From the NCBI GenBank assembly GCA_021850635.1, contig JAJZLM010000004.1, positions 1 to 33,874 on the forward strand: a stretch of 33,874 nucleotides of DNA. The letters are read 5' to 3'. The notes beneath the pieces are model-generated. The model saw only the letters and a list, made by a program, of their open reading frames with translations, did not search any database and was not told the DNA's origin. How positions within the stretch are numbered: position 1 is the first letter of the stretch; each line of letters opens with the position of its first letter. The position numbers were made by a program, and so were the translations under genes. Below, in pieces: positions 9,254 to 17,609 of the stretch. The stretch comes from Nanobdellota archaeon. Its GTDB lineage: Archaea > Nanobdellota > Nanobdellia > Parvarchaeales > Parvarchaeaceae.

Positions 9254-9949
9254 ATGCCAATAAACGCACCCCAAGAATATTATGATTTAGAAGAGAGGTA
9301 CAGCAAAGAGAAAGACCTGGAAGAAAAACAGAACATCTTAAAGGAGATGATGCGGATACTTCCAAAGCATAAAGGTAGCGACAGAGAGTTCGCTTCACTA
9401 AAAAGGAGGATGTCTCTTTTAAAAAAAGAATCTGGTCGACATCCTCAGATCCACCGAACCATATCTATAAGGAAGAGATGGCCAAGAATATGTTTAGTCG
9501 GCTACCCACCAGAGGAAATTATTAAGCTGTTCAACCTCACAAAAATCTCATCGGTGTATTATGGCATCGTTAGGACGGGTACAATACAAGTGCAGTTGAT
9601 ATGCGTCCAAGAAGCCTCTAGATACAAGGACTTGATAAGCCAGAGCGAGATAGTGATATCAAAAGAAAAGCTTCCTGATTTTGGTAAGCTGCAGTTGGTC
9701 GAAGCCGTACCCGATGTCGAAGGCGCTGAAAAAATGTACGGTATTATAGGAGTTTATACGGAAGAATCAAAAGACGCAATAGCCATCAAAAAAGGCGAAA
9801 GCGTGCGTGATCTCTCAAAAAGACTGAAAATTGATGTGAAGAAAAACTCGTATGCGATAGTTTACGGCACGAATTTAAAGTTTCAAGGACAGAGAGTCGG
9901 ATTGGATTATAAGTTAAACGATGGAGACAGGGTGTTCATAAAGGTATGA
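9254..9949 (+). CDS. TGS-domain protein of the DRG/OBG GTPase type with a degenerate GTPase domain
   Basis: N-term EYYDLEERYSKEKDLEEKQNILKEMMRILPKHKGSDREFASLKRRMSLLKKE and C-term TGS YAIVYGTNLKFQGQRVGLDYKLNDGDRVFIKV are family-like; RICLVGYPPEEIIK replaces GxxNxGKS/T. Confidence 0.75.
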   Translation: MPINAPQEYYDLEERYSKEKDLEEKQNILKEMMRILPKHKGSDREFASLKRRMSLLKKESGRHPQIHRTISIRKRWPRICLVGYPPEEIIKLFNLTKISSVYYGIVRTGTIQVQLICVQEASRYKDLISQSEIVISKEKLPDFGKLQLVEAVPDVEGAEKMYGIIGVYTEESKDAIAIKKGESVRDLSKRLKIDVKKNSYAIVYGTNLKFQGQRVGLDYKLNDGDRVFIKV

Positions 9950-10542
9950 AAAAACTATCCTCTGGTGCAGAGGCCATACTTTACGAAGATGGTGATGTAG
10001 TCATAAAATACCGCAAGAAGAAAAGCTATAGGATAAAGGAGATAGACGAACCAATAAGGTACCACAGAACAAAAGCAGAGTTCCAAGCACTTAAAAGATG
10101 CAACGAAACCGGAATAAACGTGCCTTCCCCAATAAAGATATCCAAAGAAGGCGACAAGCTTTACATGAGCAAGATAGATGGAAAACAAATGGACTACTCC
10201 TTTTCTCTGAGTAATATGTCTCAAATCGGTGAGATGGTCGCGTCTATGCATACTGAGGGAGTCATACATGGGGATCTTACGACGGCGAACATCCTTATAA
10301 ACAGATCTGGGGCTGTCATTATAGATTTTGGCTTAAGTTATTTCTCCAGGAAAGACGAGGACAGAGCAACTGATATTGCAATGCTGAAAAGCGCACTGAG
10401 ATCGCGACATCCAAAGGAGGCTGAAGACGCGTATAGACTGTTTATAGCTTCTTATAGAAAACGCCTAGGAAAAGAATTTAAAGGGGTAGAAACACATCTT
10501 AAGGATATAGAACGTAGAAGAAGGTATCATGAAAACGGTTAA
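9946..10542 (+). CDS. bud32: KEOPS kinase/ATPase Bud32
   Basis: SGAEAILYEDGDVVIKYRKKKSYRIKEID; GVIHGDLTTANILI; VIIDFGLSYFS. Confidence 0.95.
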   Translation: MKKLSSGAEAILYEDGDVVIKYRKKKSYRIKEIDEPIRYHRTKAEFQALKRCNETGINVPSPIKISKEGDKLYMSKIDGKQMDYSFSLSNMSQIGEMVASMHTEGVIHGDLTTANILINRSGAVIIDFGLSYFSRKDEDRATDIAMLKSALRSRHPKEAEDAYRLFIASYRKRLGKEFKGVETHLKDIERRRRYHENG

Positions 10543-10954
10543 GATAAAAAATAAGTTTGTCCCGCACTGGCTAACGTACACTCCAGAAGAAGTGGAAAAG
10601 CTTGTGATTAACAAGAGCCAGAAAGGTCTGACTAAATCGCAGATAGGCTTGGCACTCAGAGATCAATATGGCATACCGTCCGTAAAGGACCTTACTAAAC
10701 AAAATATCGGTAAACTCATAGCTAAACATGATATAAAGGAGGAACTGCCTGAAGACTTGATAGCTATGTACAAAAAGGCAGTAAAGTTACACATGCATCT
10801 AGACAAGGAGAAAAAGGATAATAAATCGAAGAGAAGCCTTGTAGTACTAGAAAATAGAATAAAACGGCTTATAAACTACTACAAATACAAGAAAGTTCTG
10901 CCCGCATCGTATACATATAGTTTAGCGAATGCCAGATTGGTGGTCAAGTTATGA
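10529..10954 (+). CDS. rps15: Ribosomal protein S15 (S13e type)
   Basis: GLTKSQIGLALRDQYGIPSVKDLTKQNIGKLIAKHDI; RLINYYKYKKVLPASYTY. Confidence 0.93.
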   Translation: MKTVKIKNKFVPHWLTYTPEEVEKLVINKSQKGLTKSQIGLALRDQYGIPSVKDLTKQNIGKLIAKHDIKEELPEDLIAMYKKAVKLHMHLDKEKKDNKSKRSLVVLENRIKRLINYYKYKKVLPASYTYSLANARLVVKL

Positions 10955-11484
10955 ATGAGAACAGCGCATGGTTCAAGGTTGTCTCACGTGACTTCGAAAA
11001 TTCTGAGATAGGGGATATCTATGGTACGGAAACTAACCTTATTGGTAGAAAGATTGCTTACAGTGCATCAGAGCTAAAGGACCTGAGGACACGATCTGGA
11101 TACAGGCTTATTTTTAAGGTATCTGCGGTAAAAAAAGGCGAAGCCGAAACAGAATTAGATTCGCTGGTACTGTCGAGGGAACAGGTTGGGCGGTTGGTAA
11201 GGCATAGGTCTTCTAAGATGGATATTGTTGTGCCTGTGGTAATAGACGGTAAAAACTACGCAGTCAAACTAATGTGCGCCATAAATAAAGCAGAGAACAA
11301 GTATAAGAAAGCCGTCAGGGAAGAAACCACTACTTTCATAAAGGAAGAAGCAAAGGACGTGAAACTAAAGGACTTCATAATAGGTGCGCTTACGAACTCT
11401 ATACAGAACAAGCTTCACAAGAAGCTGAGCAAGATATACCCCACGAGGGTTGCTGAGATAAGAGCGATAGTTCCTATAAACTGA
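10951..11484 (+). CDS. rps3ae: Ribosomal protein S3Ae (S1e)
   Basis: WFKVVSRDFENSEIGDIYGTETNLIGRKI; CAINKAENKYKKAVREE; IYPTRVAEIRAI. Confidence 0.9.
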   Translation: MNENSAWFKVVSRDFENSEIGDIYGTETNLIGRKIAYSASELKDLRTRSGYRLIFKVSAVKKGEAETELDSLVLSREQVGRLVRHRSSKMDIVVPVVIDGKNYAVKLMCAINKAENKYKKAVREETTTFIKEEAKDVKLKDFIIGALTNSIQNKLHKKLSKIYPTRVAEIRAIVPIN

Positions 11485-11490
11485 TCATAG

Positions 11491-12324
11491 TCAACGCAAT
11501 CTGCACTCGAATGCATCCAGCTTTCCTATGCGTTCACAACGCATTTTTGTCTGCGCATACATGGATTCTATAAGTTGTCCTCCTATCACAGATGCAAAGA
11601 CTATTGAAGCTGGCTTATACTGAATTACATTCCTAAGAACAACCATGGCGGTTACTTTATCGACTACGATGTCATCTACTACTAATATGTTCTTACCAGT
11701 AATTAAATCAGCTGCATATGAATACGAAGAGGAGGACGGCAACATAATATTCAAATCATTCCTGGTATGATAAGAATACCTTATAGGCAATATTTTACTA
11801 TCTGGAAAAGCGTAGCCAGCTACAAAGGCTGGCAAAAATCCTCCGTCTGCTATACATATGACTGTGTCAAAATTATAACCAGTATTCTTTAGTTTATTCA
11901 TATTTGACCCGAAGTTATCTATGGTACTGTAATGACAGGCATATAGGTTTGGTTCTTGTGCCACATCCTCATAATCTATCGTCTTCAACAATTCTTTATA
12001 AGCTGCCCTAATAGTTTCTCTAGCTGGGATAAAAACATCGTCTTTCCTTTCTAAAAATGACTCTGCCGCAACCCTACCAATCGATATCAAATCTTCAAGA
12101 GCTTTGCTCTGTTCAGGCCACCTGTCTTTAGTCCAATTTTTGTCGACCAACGCATCAAAATACATCTGTGATATCTTGCACACATCCAGAAGCCGCTCGT
12201 AATAAAAGCAAGATAACCTACTTCCACCTGCTTTCTCCAGAGCGCTATCATCAGTAGTTTTAAAATTGTTTATTTGCAATAATATCTCCCGCAAGTGTTT
12301 GCCATTAGAGTTTTTGTATCCCAT
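11491..12324 (-). CDS. Phosphoribosyltransferase-fold protein with helical N-terminal extension
   Basis: DTVICIADGGFLPAFVAGYAF; KNILVVDDIVVDKVTAMVVLRNV (degenerate PRPP loop). Confidence 0.7.
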   Translation of the reverse strand: MGYKNSNGKHLREILLQINNFKTTDDSALEKAGGSRLSCFYYERLLDVCKISQMYFDALVDKNWTKDRWPEQSKALEDLISIGRVAAESFLERKDDVFIPARETIRAAYKELLKTIDYEDVAQEPNLYACHYSTIDNFGSNMNKLKNTGYNFDTVICIADGGFLPAFVAGYAFPDSKILPIRYSYHTRNDLNIMLPSSSSYSYAADLITGKNILVVDDIVVDKVTAMVVLRNVIQYKPASIVFASVIGGQLIESMYAQTKMRCERIGKLDAFECRLR

Positions 12325-12344
12325 AAAGCACCGAATTCTTCAAC

Positions 12345-12417
12345 TGGACTCGACGGGGTTTGAACCCGTAGTCTCTCCCATGCCATGGGAGCGCGTTGCC
12401 AATTGCGCCACGAGCCC
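12345..12417 (-). tRNA. tRNA-Ala (anticodon GGC)
   Basis: Reverse complement GGGCTCG-TG-GCGC-AATTGGCAAC-GCGC-T-CTCCC-ATGGCAT-GGGAG-...-ACGGG-TTCAAAC-CCCGT-CGAGTCC-A folds as a cloverleaf; G3:U70 present; no encoded CCA. Confidence 0.96.
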
Positions 12418-12475
12418 TTGATAAAATATAGAGATAGTTTAAGAATAAAAACATGGCACAGCTAATATTGTGTTA

Positions 12476-13780
12476 TCATCTATGTATGTCTCCACCATGT
12501 TTTCTCAACCTATAATCAATCCTATCCATCTCGTTCTTAGCGTTTTTAAGGCTCTTCCCAGACATTTTTCCTGAGTTTATCTGATTAGACAAGAATTCTC
12601 GCCTATGTTTCAACGCCTGATTCTCTATTTCATGTTGCATGTGTGAATCGAGTTTACCTTTATCATCCACAGGTGATTTTAACGAAAACCAGAGCGGTGG
12701 TTTTATTCTTCTATCTAACACACTAACCCCACCTATGTTAGTGTTATATTTTTCGTCTTTCTCTTCTCTTCTTCCAAAGAAACCCTTTTTTGCCTGTTGC
12801 GACCCGCTAGGTAATGATATGGCCTGTCCGCCTGATTTTGTAATACGCTTCTCAATCTCTGCAGAAGCGTTTATATCTCCTTTTGCAGCCATTTTAGAGA
12901 GTTCCTTATCATTGAAACTTTTATAGTTTGCTGTCAGCTGTAGCTGCTGTGGCGCGGGTAGCTGCTTTAGTTGCCGCTCTTGCAACTGTTTTATCTGTGA
13001 TTTTTGTTCTACCTCCATAGGGTGTTTCTTGTCTTTATTACCTCCTCTAGCAATATGTATAAGGATTGCAATCACCGCAACTATCACAATAACATAAAAG
13101 GCTAGCATTACTGGCTGCAGAAGGAACGCACCCAATCCAGGTACGAAAATTGATAGGAGTATATAGATGACTATAAATGGCACTACTATCCTTACCAATG
13201 GGGCCCTAGAACGTCTAAAGAGCCTTACAAATGAGATTATAATCAGCGCAAGCACTACTAGTACTATCACATATGAGATTATTGCTGCTATATTGAAGCC
13301 AACTGCTCTATTAGCAGAAGCAGAGAAGTTAGACCACGCGGGGTTCGTGAATATCAAATACATCATTACCAACAGAACCAAAGTACCAATCAATTTTGTT
13401 GCTGTTCTTCCCTTTAACTGTTTGCTAGGTACTATCAGCATAGCTAAGAGGAATATAAAGATAAGCAAAGTAGCTGAGATATTAAGAAATATCTGGAGCA
13501 AAGCCGAATTGGTATATAACAAAACAGACGTTATCGCTCCAAAAAGGAGAGATATGGAGGCTGCTCCCCCTCTCAAAGAGGTGCGCTGAAGTGCCTGGTT
13601 TAATATTACGAATATCGCCATGCCGAATATAACCGCGTATAGAATGGAGGTATATGGAGTTATGCTGAATATACTACCAGAACCGGAGCCTGTTTCTAAA
13701 CCTGGGACAGTAAGTGCACTTACTGTAGGCAATGCTAAAGCCACAACGGCTGCAATCGCAAAAAGCAAACCTTTTGACAT
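12476..13780 (-). CDS. Multi-TM membrane protein with long charged/Gln-rich C-terminal cytoplasmic tail
   Basis: ORF 434 aa: signal-like N-term, ~6 TM helices, then ~180 aa polar tail (KQLQERQLKQLPAPQQLQL...). Confidence 0.75.
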   Translation of the reverse strand: MSKGLLFAIAAVVALALPTVSALTVPGLETGSGSGSIFSITPYTSILYAVIFGMAIFVILNQALQRTSLRGGAASISLLFGAITSVLLYTNSALLQIFLNISATLLIFIFLLAMLIVPSKQLKGRTATKLIGTLVLLVMMYLIFTNPAWSNFSASANRAVGFNIAAIISYVIVLVVLALIIISFVRLFRRSRAPLVRIVVPFIVIYILLSIFVPGLGAFLLQPVMLAFYVIVIVAVIAILIHIARGGNKDKKHPMEVEQKSQIKQLQERQLKQLPAPQQLQLTANYKSFNDKELSKMAAKGDINASAEIEKRITKSGGQAISLPSGSQQAKKGFFGRREEKDEKYNTNIGGVSVLDRRIKPPLWFSLKSPVDDKGKLDSHMQHEIENQALKHRREFLSNQINSGKMSGKSLKNAKNEMDRIDYRLRKHGGDIHR

Positions 13781-13954
13781 AGTATTTATAAGAATTGGAG
13801 ATATATTAATCTGACATCCTCCTACAGATTAATTCGCGGGATCTATCTAGTTTGTTGTTGTAGAGAATGGCTTTCTGCTCAACTTTATGTAATCTATTAA
13901 TCGACTCAAAACTACTTTTATCATATTTATAAGATTATGAAAACATAAGATTAT

Positions 13955-14194
13955 ATGGAAAATGACGACATAATCTTGAAGGGTAAAAGCAAACACCCAA
14001 GACTTAAAAAAGTCGAAGAAGCCCCCTCTGAGGACGAGATAATGGAAGACACTGAGTTTGAGGAGATTGCTTGTCCTAAATGCAATGCCAAGAAAGCAAT
14101 ATCTTGGGTCGAACAGACGCGAGCTTCCGATGAACCGCCCACTAGATTCTATAAGTGCGCTAGTTGTGGATATACATGGCGCGAATACTCCTAA
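13955..14194 (+). CDS. tfs: Transcription cleavage factor TFS-like protein, C-terminal zinc ribbon only
   Basis: CPKCNAKKAISWVEQTRASDEPPTRFYKCASCGYTWREYS with catalytic DE; 79 aa; in-frame stop just upstream of ATG. Confidence 0.88.
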   Translation: MENDDIILKGKSKHPRLKKVEEAPSEDEIMEDTEFEEIACPKCNAKKAISWVEQTRASDEPPTRFYKCASCGYTWREYS

Positions 14195-14209
14195 ATCTAA
14201 AAACGTATC

Positions 14210-15205
14210 ATGGAAGAAGTTGACTTAGTGATAATTGGTGCGGGCCCTACCGGACTATTTGCCACTTTCTGTGCAGGCTTAAGGGACATAACCAGCGTAA
14301 CTCTAGAGAGTATGAATACATATGGCGGACAGATACCCACTTTATACCCAGAAAAAACAGTGTATGATGTGCAGGGTATACCAAGGATAAAAGCGCAAGA
14401 CTTGGCTGATAAAATGTATGAACAATCACAGTTATTCCACAATAAAATACAATTCAATAGCAATGTAACAGACATAATACCTACTAACGACAAAAAGTTC
14501 ATAATCGAGGTAAATAACGAGAAATCATACACATGTAATGTCGTGCTTTTATGCTCTGGTATAGGACGCTTTTCTCCCACTAAATTAGGCGCTGTGGGGG
14601 AGTCTGAATACGATGGAAAAGGAGTGTTCTATGCTGTAAAATCAATAGAAGATTTCAGAGGAAAAAAAGTAATGATAGTAGGAGGCGGTGACTCTGCATT
14701 TGATTACGCAAACATGATAGAGCCAGTCGCGTCTAAGGTTATCATATCCCAACACAATGAAAACCTAAAGGCAGCAGATAGCAGTATCAACACATTCAAG
14801 AAGAGCAAAAAAGCAACGATAATGCTTAACACTGAAGTAAAGGAAATAATCGGCGATGGTAATAATCTGACTAAACTTAGGATAGTTAATACATCCAACA
14901 ACAATACTGAAGAGTTAGACATAGACGCGCTTATAATTGCAATAGGACATAAGGCCGTGATTAACACATTCAAGTCTATTAAGTTAGAAGTTGTAAACAG
15001 ATACATAAAAGTAGACGGCGATTACAAAACTAATATCGACGGTATATACGCAGTCGGCGACGTTGCAAATCTGACGGATCAGCCAAAATTCGCGCTTATA
15101 GCTATAGGCGGTGCAGAAGCTTATTCAGCTATAAACAACATCAAAAAATACTTGGCACCTACGGCCCCACGATTCGGCGGCCACAGTAGTGAACTTAACA
15201 TATGA
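14210..15205 (+). CDS. FAD/NAD(P)-dependent oxidoreductase, ferredoxin-NADP+ reductase type 2 (thioredoxin-reductase-like)
   Basis: LVIIGAGPTGLFATFCAGLR, YGGQIPTLYPEKTVYDVQG, VMIVGGGDSAFDYA, DGIYAVGDVA; no CxxC redox site. Confidence 0.85.
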   Translation: MEEVDLVIIGAGPTGLFATFCAGLRDITSVTLESMNTYGGQIPTLYPEKTVYDVQGIPRIKAQDLADKMYEQSQLFHNKIQFNSNVTDIIPTNDKKFIIEVNNEKSYTCNVVLLCSGIGRFSPTKLGAVGESEYDGKGVFYAVKSIEDFRGKKVMIVGGGDSAFDYANMIEPVASKVIISQHNENLKAADSSINTFKKSKKATIMLNTEVKEIIGDGNNLTKLRIVNTSNNNTEELDIDALIIAIGHKAVINTFKSIKLEVVNRYIKVDGDYKTNIDGIYAVGDVANLTDQPKFALIAIGGAEAYSAINNIKKYLAPTAPRFGGHSSELNI

Positions 15206-16053
15206 GCTACACAATTTTAAACAACACTTGTTTGAGAGGTATATACAAAAAGAGAGAGAACTGGTCACACAAAGGTGATTTTGGTAAAATCCTAGTTATA
15301 GGAGGAAGCGAAGAGTATACTGGTTCACCAGCTTTGGTGGCGCTTTCAGCGCTTAGAACAGGAGCAGACACGGCAAAAATATTCACAACGAAGCGTGCGG
15401 CGGACATATGCGCTTCTTTTTCGCCGGAGATTATAACGATACCTTCTAGTGGAAGGTACTTGTCTTATGAAGATATTGACAGAATAAGGGAAAATATTTC
15501 ATGGTCTAATGTTATCGCGTTGGGTAACGGTTTAGGCACAGGTGACGGACAAAAAGAACTTGTAAATGCTCTCCTTAAGGAATCAAGGAAAAAATTTGTT
15601 ATAGACGCTGATGGCCTGAAAATATTGAACAAGGAATTGCTAGATAATAATATGCTATTAACCCCGAATACACATGAATTCGAAGTCCTTTTCGGCTCTA
15701 AACCGTCCAATAATATCGAAGAAAGAGTATCATTAGTTAAAGAAAAAGCACGCCAGTATGGGACTACCATCCTGCTTAAAGGACACGTGGATATTATATC
15801 TAATGGTGAACATTCCTTTATCAATAAAACTAACAGTGTTTACATGACAAAAGCAGGTACCGGCGACGTTTTAGCAGGTATATGTGCGGGAATTATAGGG
15901 CAGGGCAACCGCCTTCTCGAATCTGGATGCGCGGGCGCATTCATAAATGGATATACAGGCAGATACGTTTCTAAGTCAAAAAGAGAATCTATATCTCCGA
16001 TCGATATAATAGACAACATGTATCTTACTATAACCAAATGGCGCTATCAGTGA
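15202..16053 (+). CDS. nnrD: ADP/ATP-dependent NAD(P)HX dehydratase (YjeF C-terminal type)
   Basis: KGDFGKILVIGGSEEYTGSPALVALSALRTGAD; LLTPNTHEFEVLFG; TKAGTGDVLAGICAGII. Confidence 0.9.
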   Translation: MSYTILNNTCLRGIYKKRENWSHKGDFGKILVIGGSEEYTGSPALVALSALRTGADTAKIFTTKRAADICASFSPEIITIPSSGRYLSYEDIDRIRENISWSNVIALGNGLGTGDGQKELVNALLKESRKKFVIDADGLKILNKELLDNNMLLTPNTHEFEVLFGSKPSNNIEERVSLVKEKARQYGTTILLKGHVDIISNGEHSFINKTNSVYMTKAGTGDVLAGICAGIIGQGNRLLESGCAGAFINGYTGRYVSKSKRESISPIDIIDNMYLTITKWRYQ

Positions 16054-17558
16054 GCTTCAAACTTCTCCCTCAGTCTTTTAAAAGAATTGTCTGCACTGAA
16101 CTCTATTAGATTGTCCATATCCTTTACATTGAATCTAAATTGCTCCATGCTGTCTCTATCCCGTAGGGTTACTGTGCCGTCTTTCAGGCTTTGATAATCT
16201 ACTGTTATTGCGATTGGCACGCCTATTTCGTCCGCTTTCCTATACATCTTTCCGATATTACCGGAAACCAACAAGTATAACTCTTTTTTATACCTGGAGC
16301 CGCTGACGTGTTCATTCACAAATTTAACTAATTCGTCCTTCGAAAGCAGCGGGAATACCGCAGCTTTAAACGGTGCGATATGCCCATTTAGAACGAACCA
16401 TCTCCTTTCGCTGTCGTATCTTAGATCATTGTAAAGAAGCATGTAAAATATCCTGTCCGTACCGGCGGATATTTCGAATATTTCTGGTATCTTGTCGCCT
16501 ACCTGTGCTATGTCGCCGCCATATTTCTTATAGACGGACAAGTCATAATTGCTCCTGTAATTGCACGCTATTAGTTCTACCCACTCACTGTCTTTCTTTA
16601 CCTCAACGTCGAAAGATTCCTTTGAATAGAAAGCCTTATCTTCATAGAGTTTTCTTAACCTTATGTCTGACCGCGCAAAACCCAATCTATTAAGGAAATC
16701 AGACACGACAGACACTGCGTATGCGGTAATTTTATTCTCTATAATCTTTTTATTGAGAGCTTCGGATATCATTATCTCTGATATGTTTGAATTAGCTTTA
16801 TCATAGATTGTTACCTTTGTATCCTTGAATTCTGGAAAACTAGAGTCATCGACAAAAAACATCTCTATATCATTCTGGAAAAACTCTCTCTGTCTTATCA
16901 GACTATTTCTCGGGGAAATTTCGTTCCTAAAAGCTTTTCCAACCTGTGCGATTATGAATGGCATGCGTTTCCCATAGAGCGTGAACAGCCTCTTAAAATC
17001 CAAGAATATAGATTGGCACGCCTCTGGTCTTAAATAAGCGTTTACTTCGTTGCCGTCATGTGCCTGTACGCCTACCTCCAAACCGAACATCGACCCAAAT
17101 TTCTTTATTTTTGTCAGGTTCCCACCGCACTTTTGGCATTTTATATTGTATACCTTTATCCAGCTTAGATAATCATCGTCCGACAATCCCTCATAGTTTC
17201 TAGACGGTTCCTTCTCCTCCAAAAGTTTATCTACGCGGTATGCAGACCCACACTTTTCGCATATAACAGCTACGTCGAAGAAGTTGTCCTCGTGTCCAGA
17301 AGCTTGTAGTACTTTTCTTGGCAGTATCACGCTACCTGATATCTCGACTGCATTTATTTCGTATAAAGTATTTCTCCATTCTGACAGGATATTGCTGAAT
17401 ATCTTTAGACCTAAAGGACCGTAATCCCACAGTCCGCTCAAATTTTCCCCGAATATTTCGGAAGAGGGGAAGAACATACCTCTTGATAACGCTACCTTTG
17501 AGAGAACATCGTCCTTGTTTTCTTTTATGTCTTTAGATTTTTGATTCTCATTCTCCAT
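16047..17558 (-). CDS. glyS: Glycyl-tRNA synthetase (alpha2 type)
   Basis: RGMFFPSSEIFGENLSGLWDYGPLGLKI; RNEISPRNSLIRQREFFQNDIEMF; ATG at 17558 preferred over TTG at 17570. Confidence 0.95.
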   Translation of the reverse strand: MENENQKSKDIKENKDDVLSKVALSRGMFFPSSEIFGENLSGLWDYGPLGLKIFSNILSEWRNTLYEINAVEISGSVILPRKVLQASGHEDNFFDVAVICEKCGSAYRVDKLLEEKEPSRNYEGLSDDDYLSWIKVYNIKCQKCGGNLTKIKKFGSMFGLEVGVQAHDGNEVNAYLRPEACQSIFLDFKRLFTLYGKRMPFIIAQVGKAFRNEISPRNSLIRQREFFQNDIEMFFVDDSSFPEFKDTKVTIYDKANSNISEIMISEALNKKIIENKITAYAVSVVSDFLNRLGFARSDIRLRKLYEDKAFYSKESFDVEVKKDSEWVELIACNYRSNYDLSVYKKYGGDIAQVGDKIPEIFEISAGTDRIFYMLLYNDLRYDSERRWFVLNGHIAPFKAAVFPLLSKDELVKFVNEHVSGSRYKKELYLLVSGNIGKMYRKADEIGVPIAITVDYQSLKDGTVTLRDRDSMEQFRFNVKDMDNLIEFSADNSFKRLREKFEAH

Positions 17559-17609
17559 AGATAATACCAAATAATTGGTAGTATTTATTGTTGTATAGAT
17601 GGCTAGCGC

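Noticed and set aside
12345-12417. Possible intron or split tRNA (seen in some archaea)
   Set aside because: tRNA-Ala folds contiguously, as does tRNA-Leu at 26702-26786; no bulge-helix-bulge insert.
13815-13954. Possible 25-aa minus-strand peptide (MIKVVLSRLIDYIKLSRKPFSTTTN) or ncRNA in the gap upstream of tfs
   Set aside because: Too short, no motif, no convincing C/D or H/ACA elements seen by eye; probably promoter/spacer.
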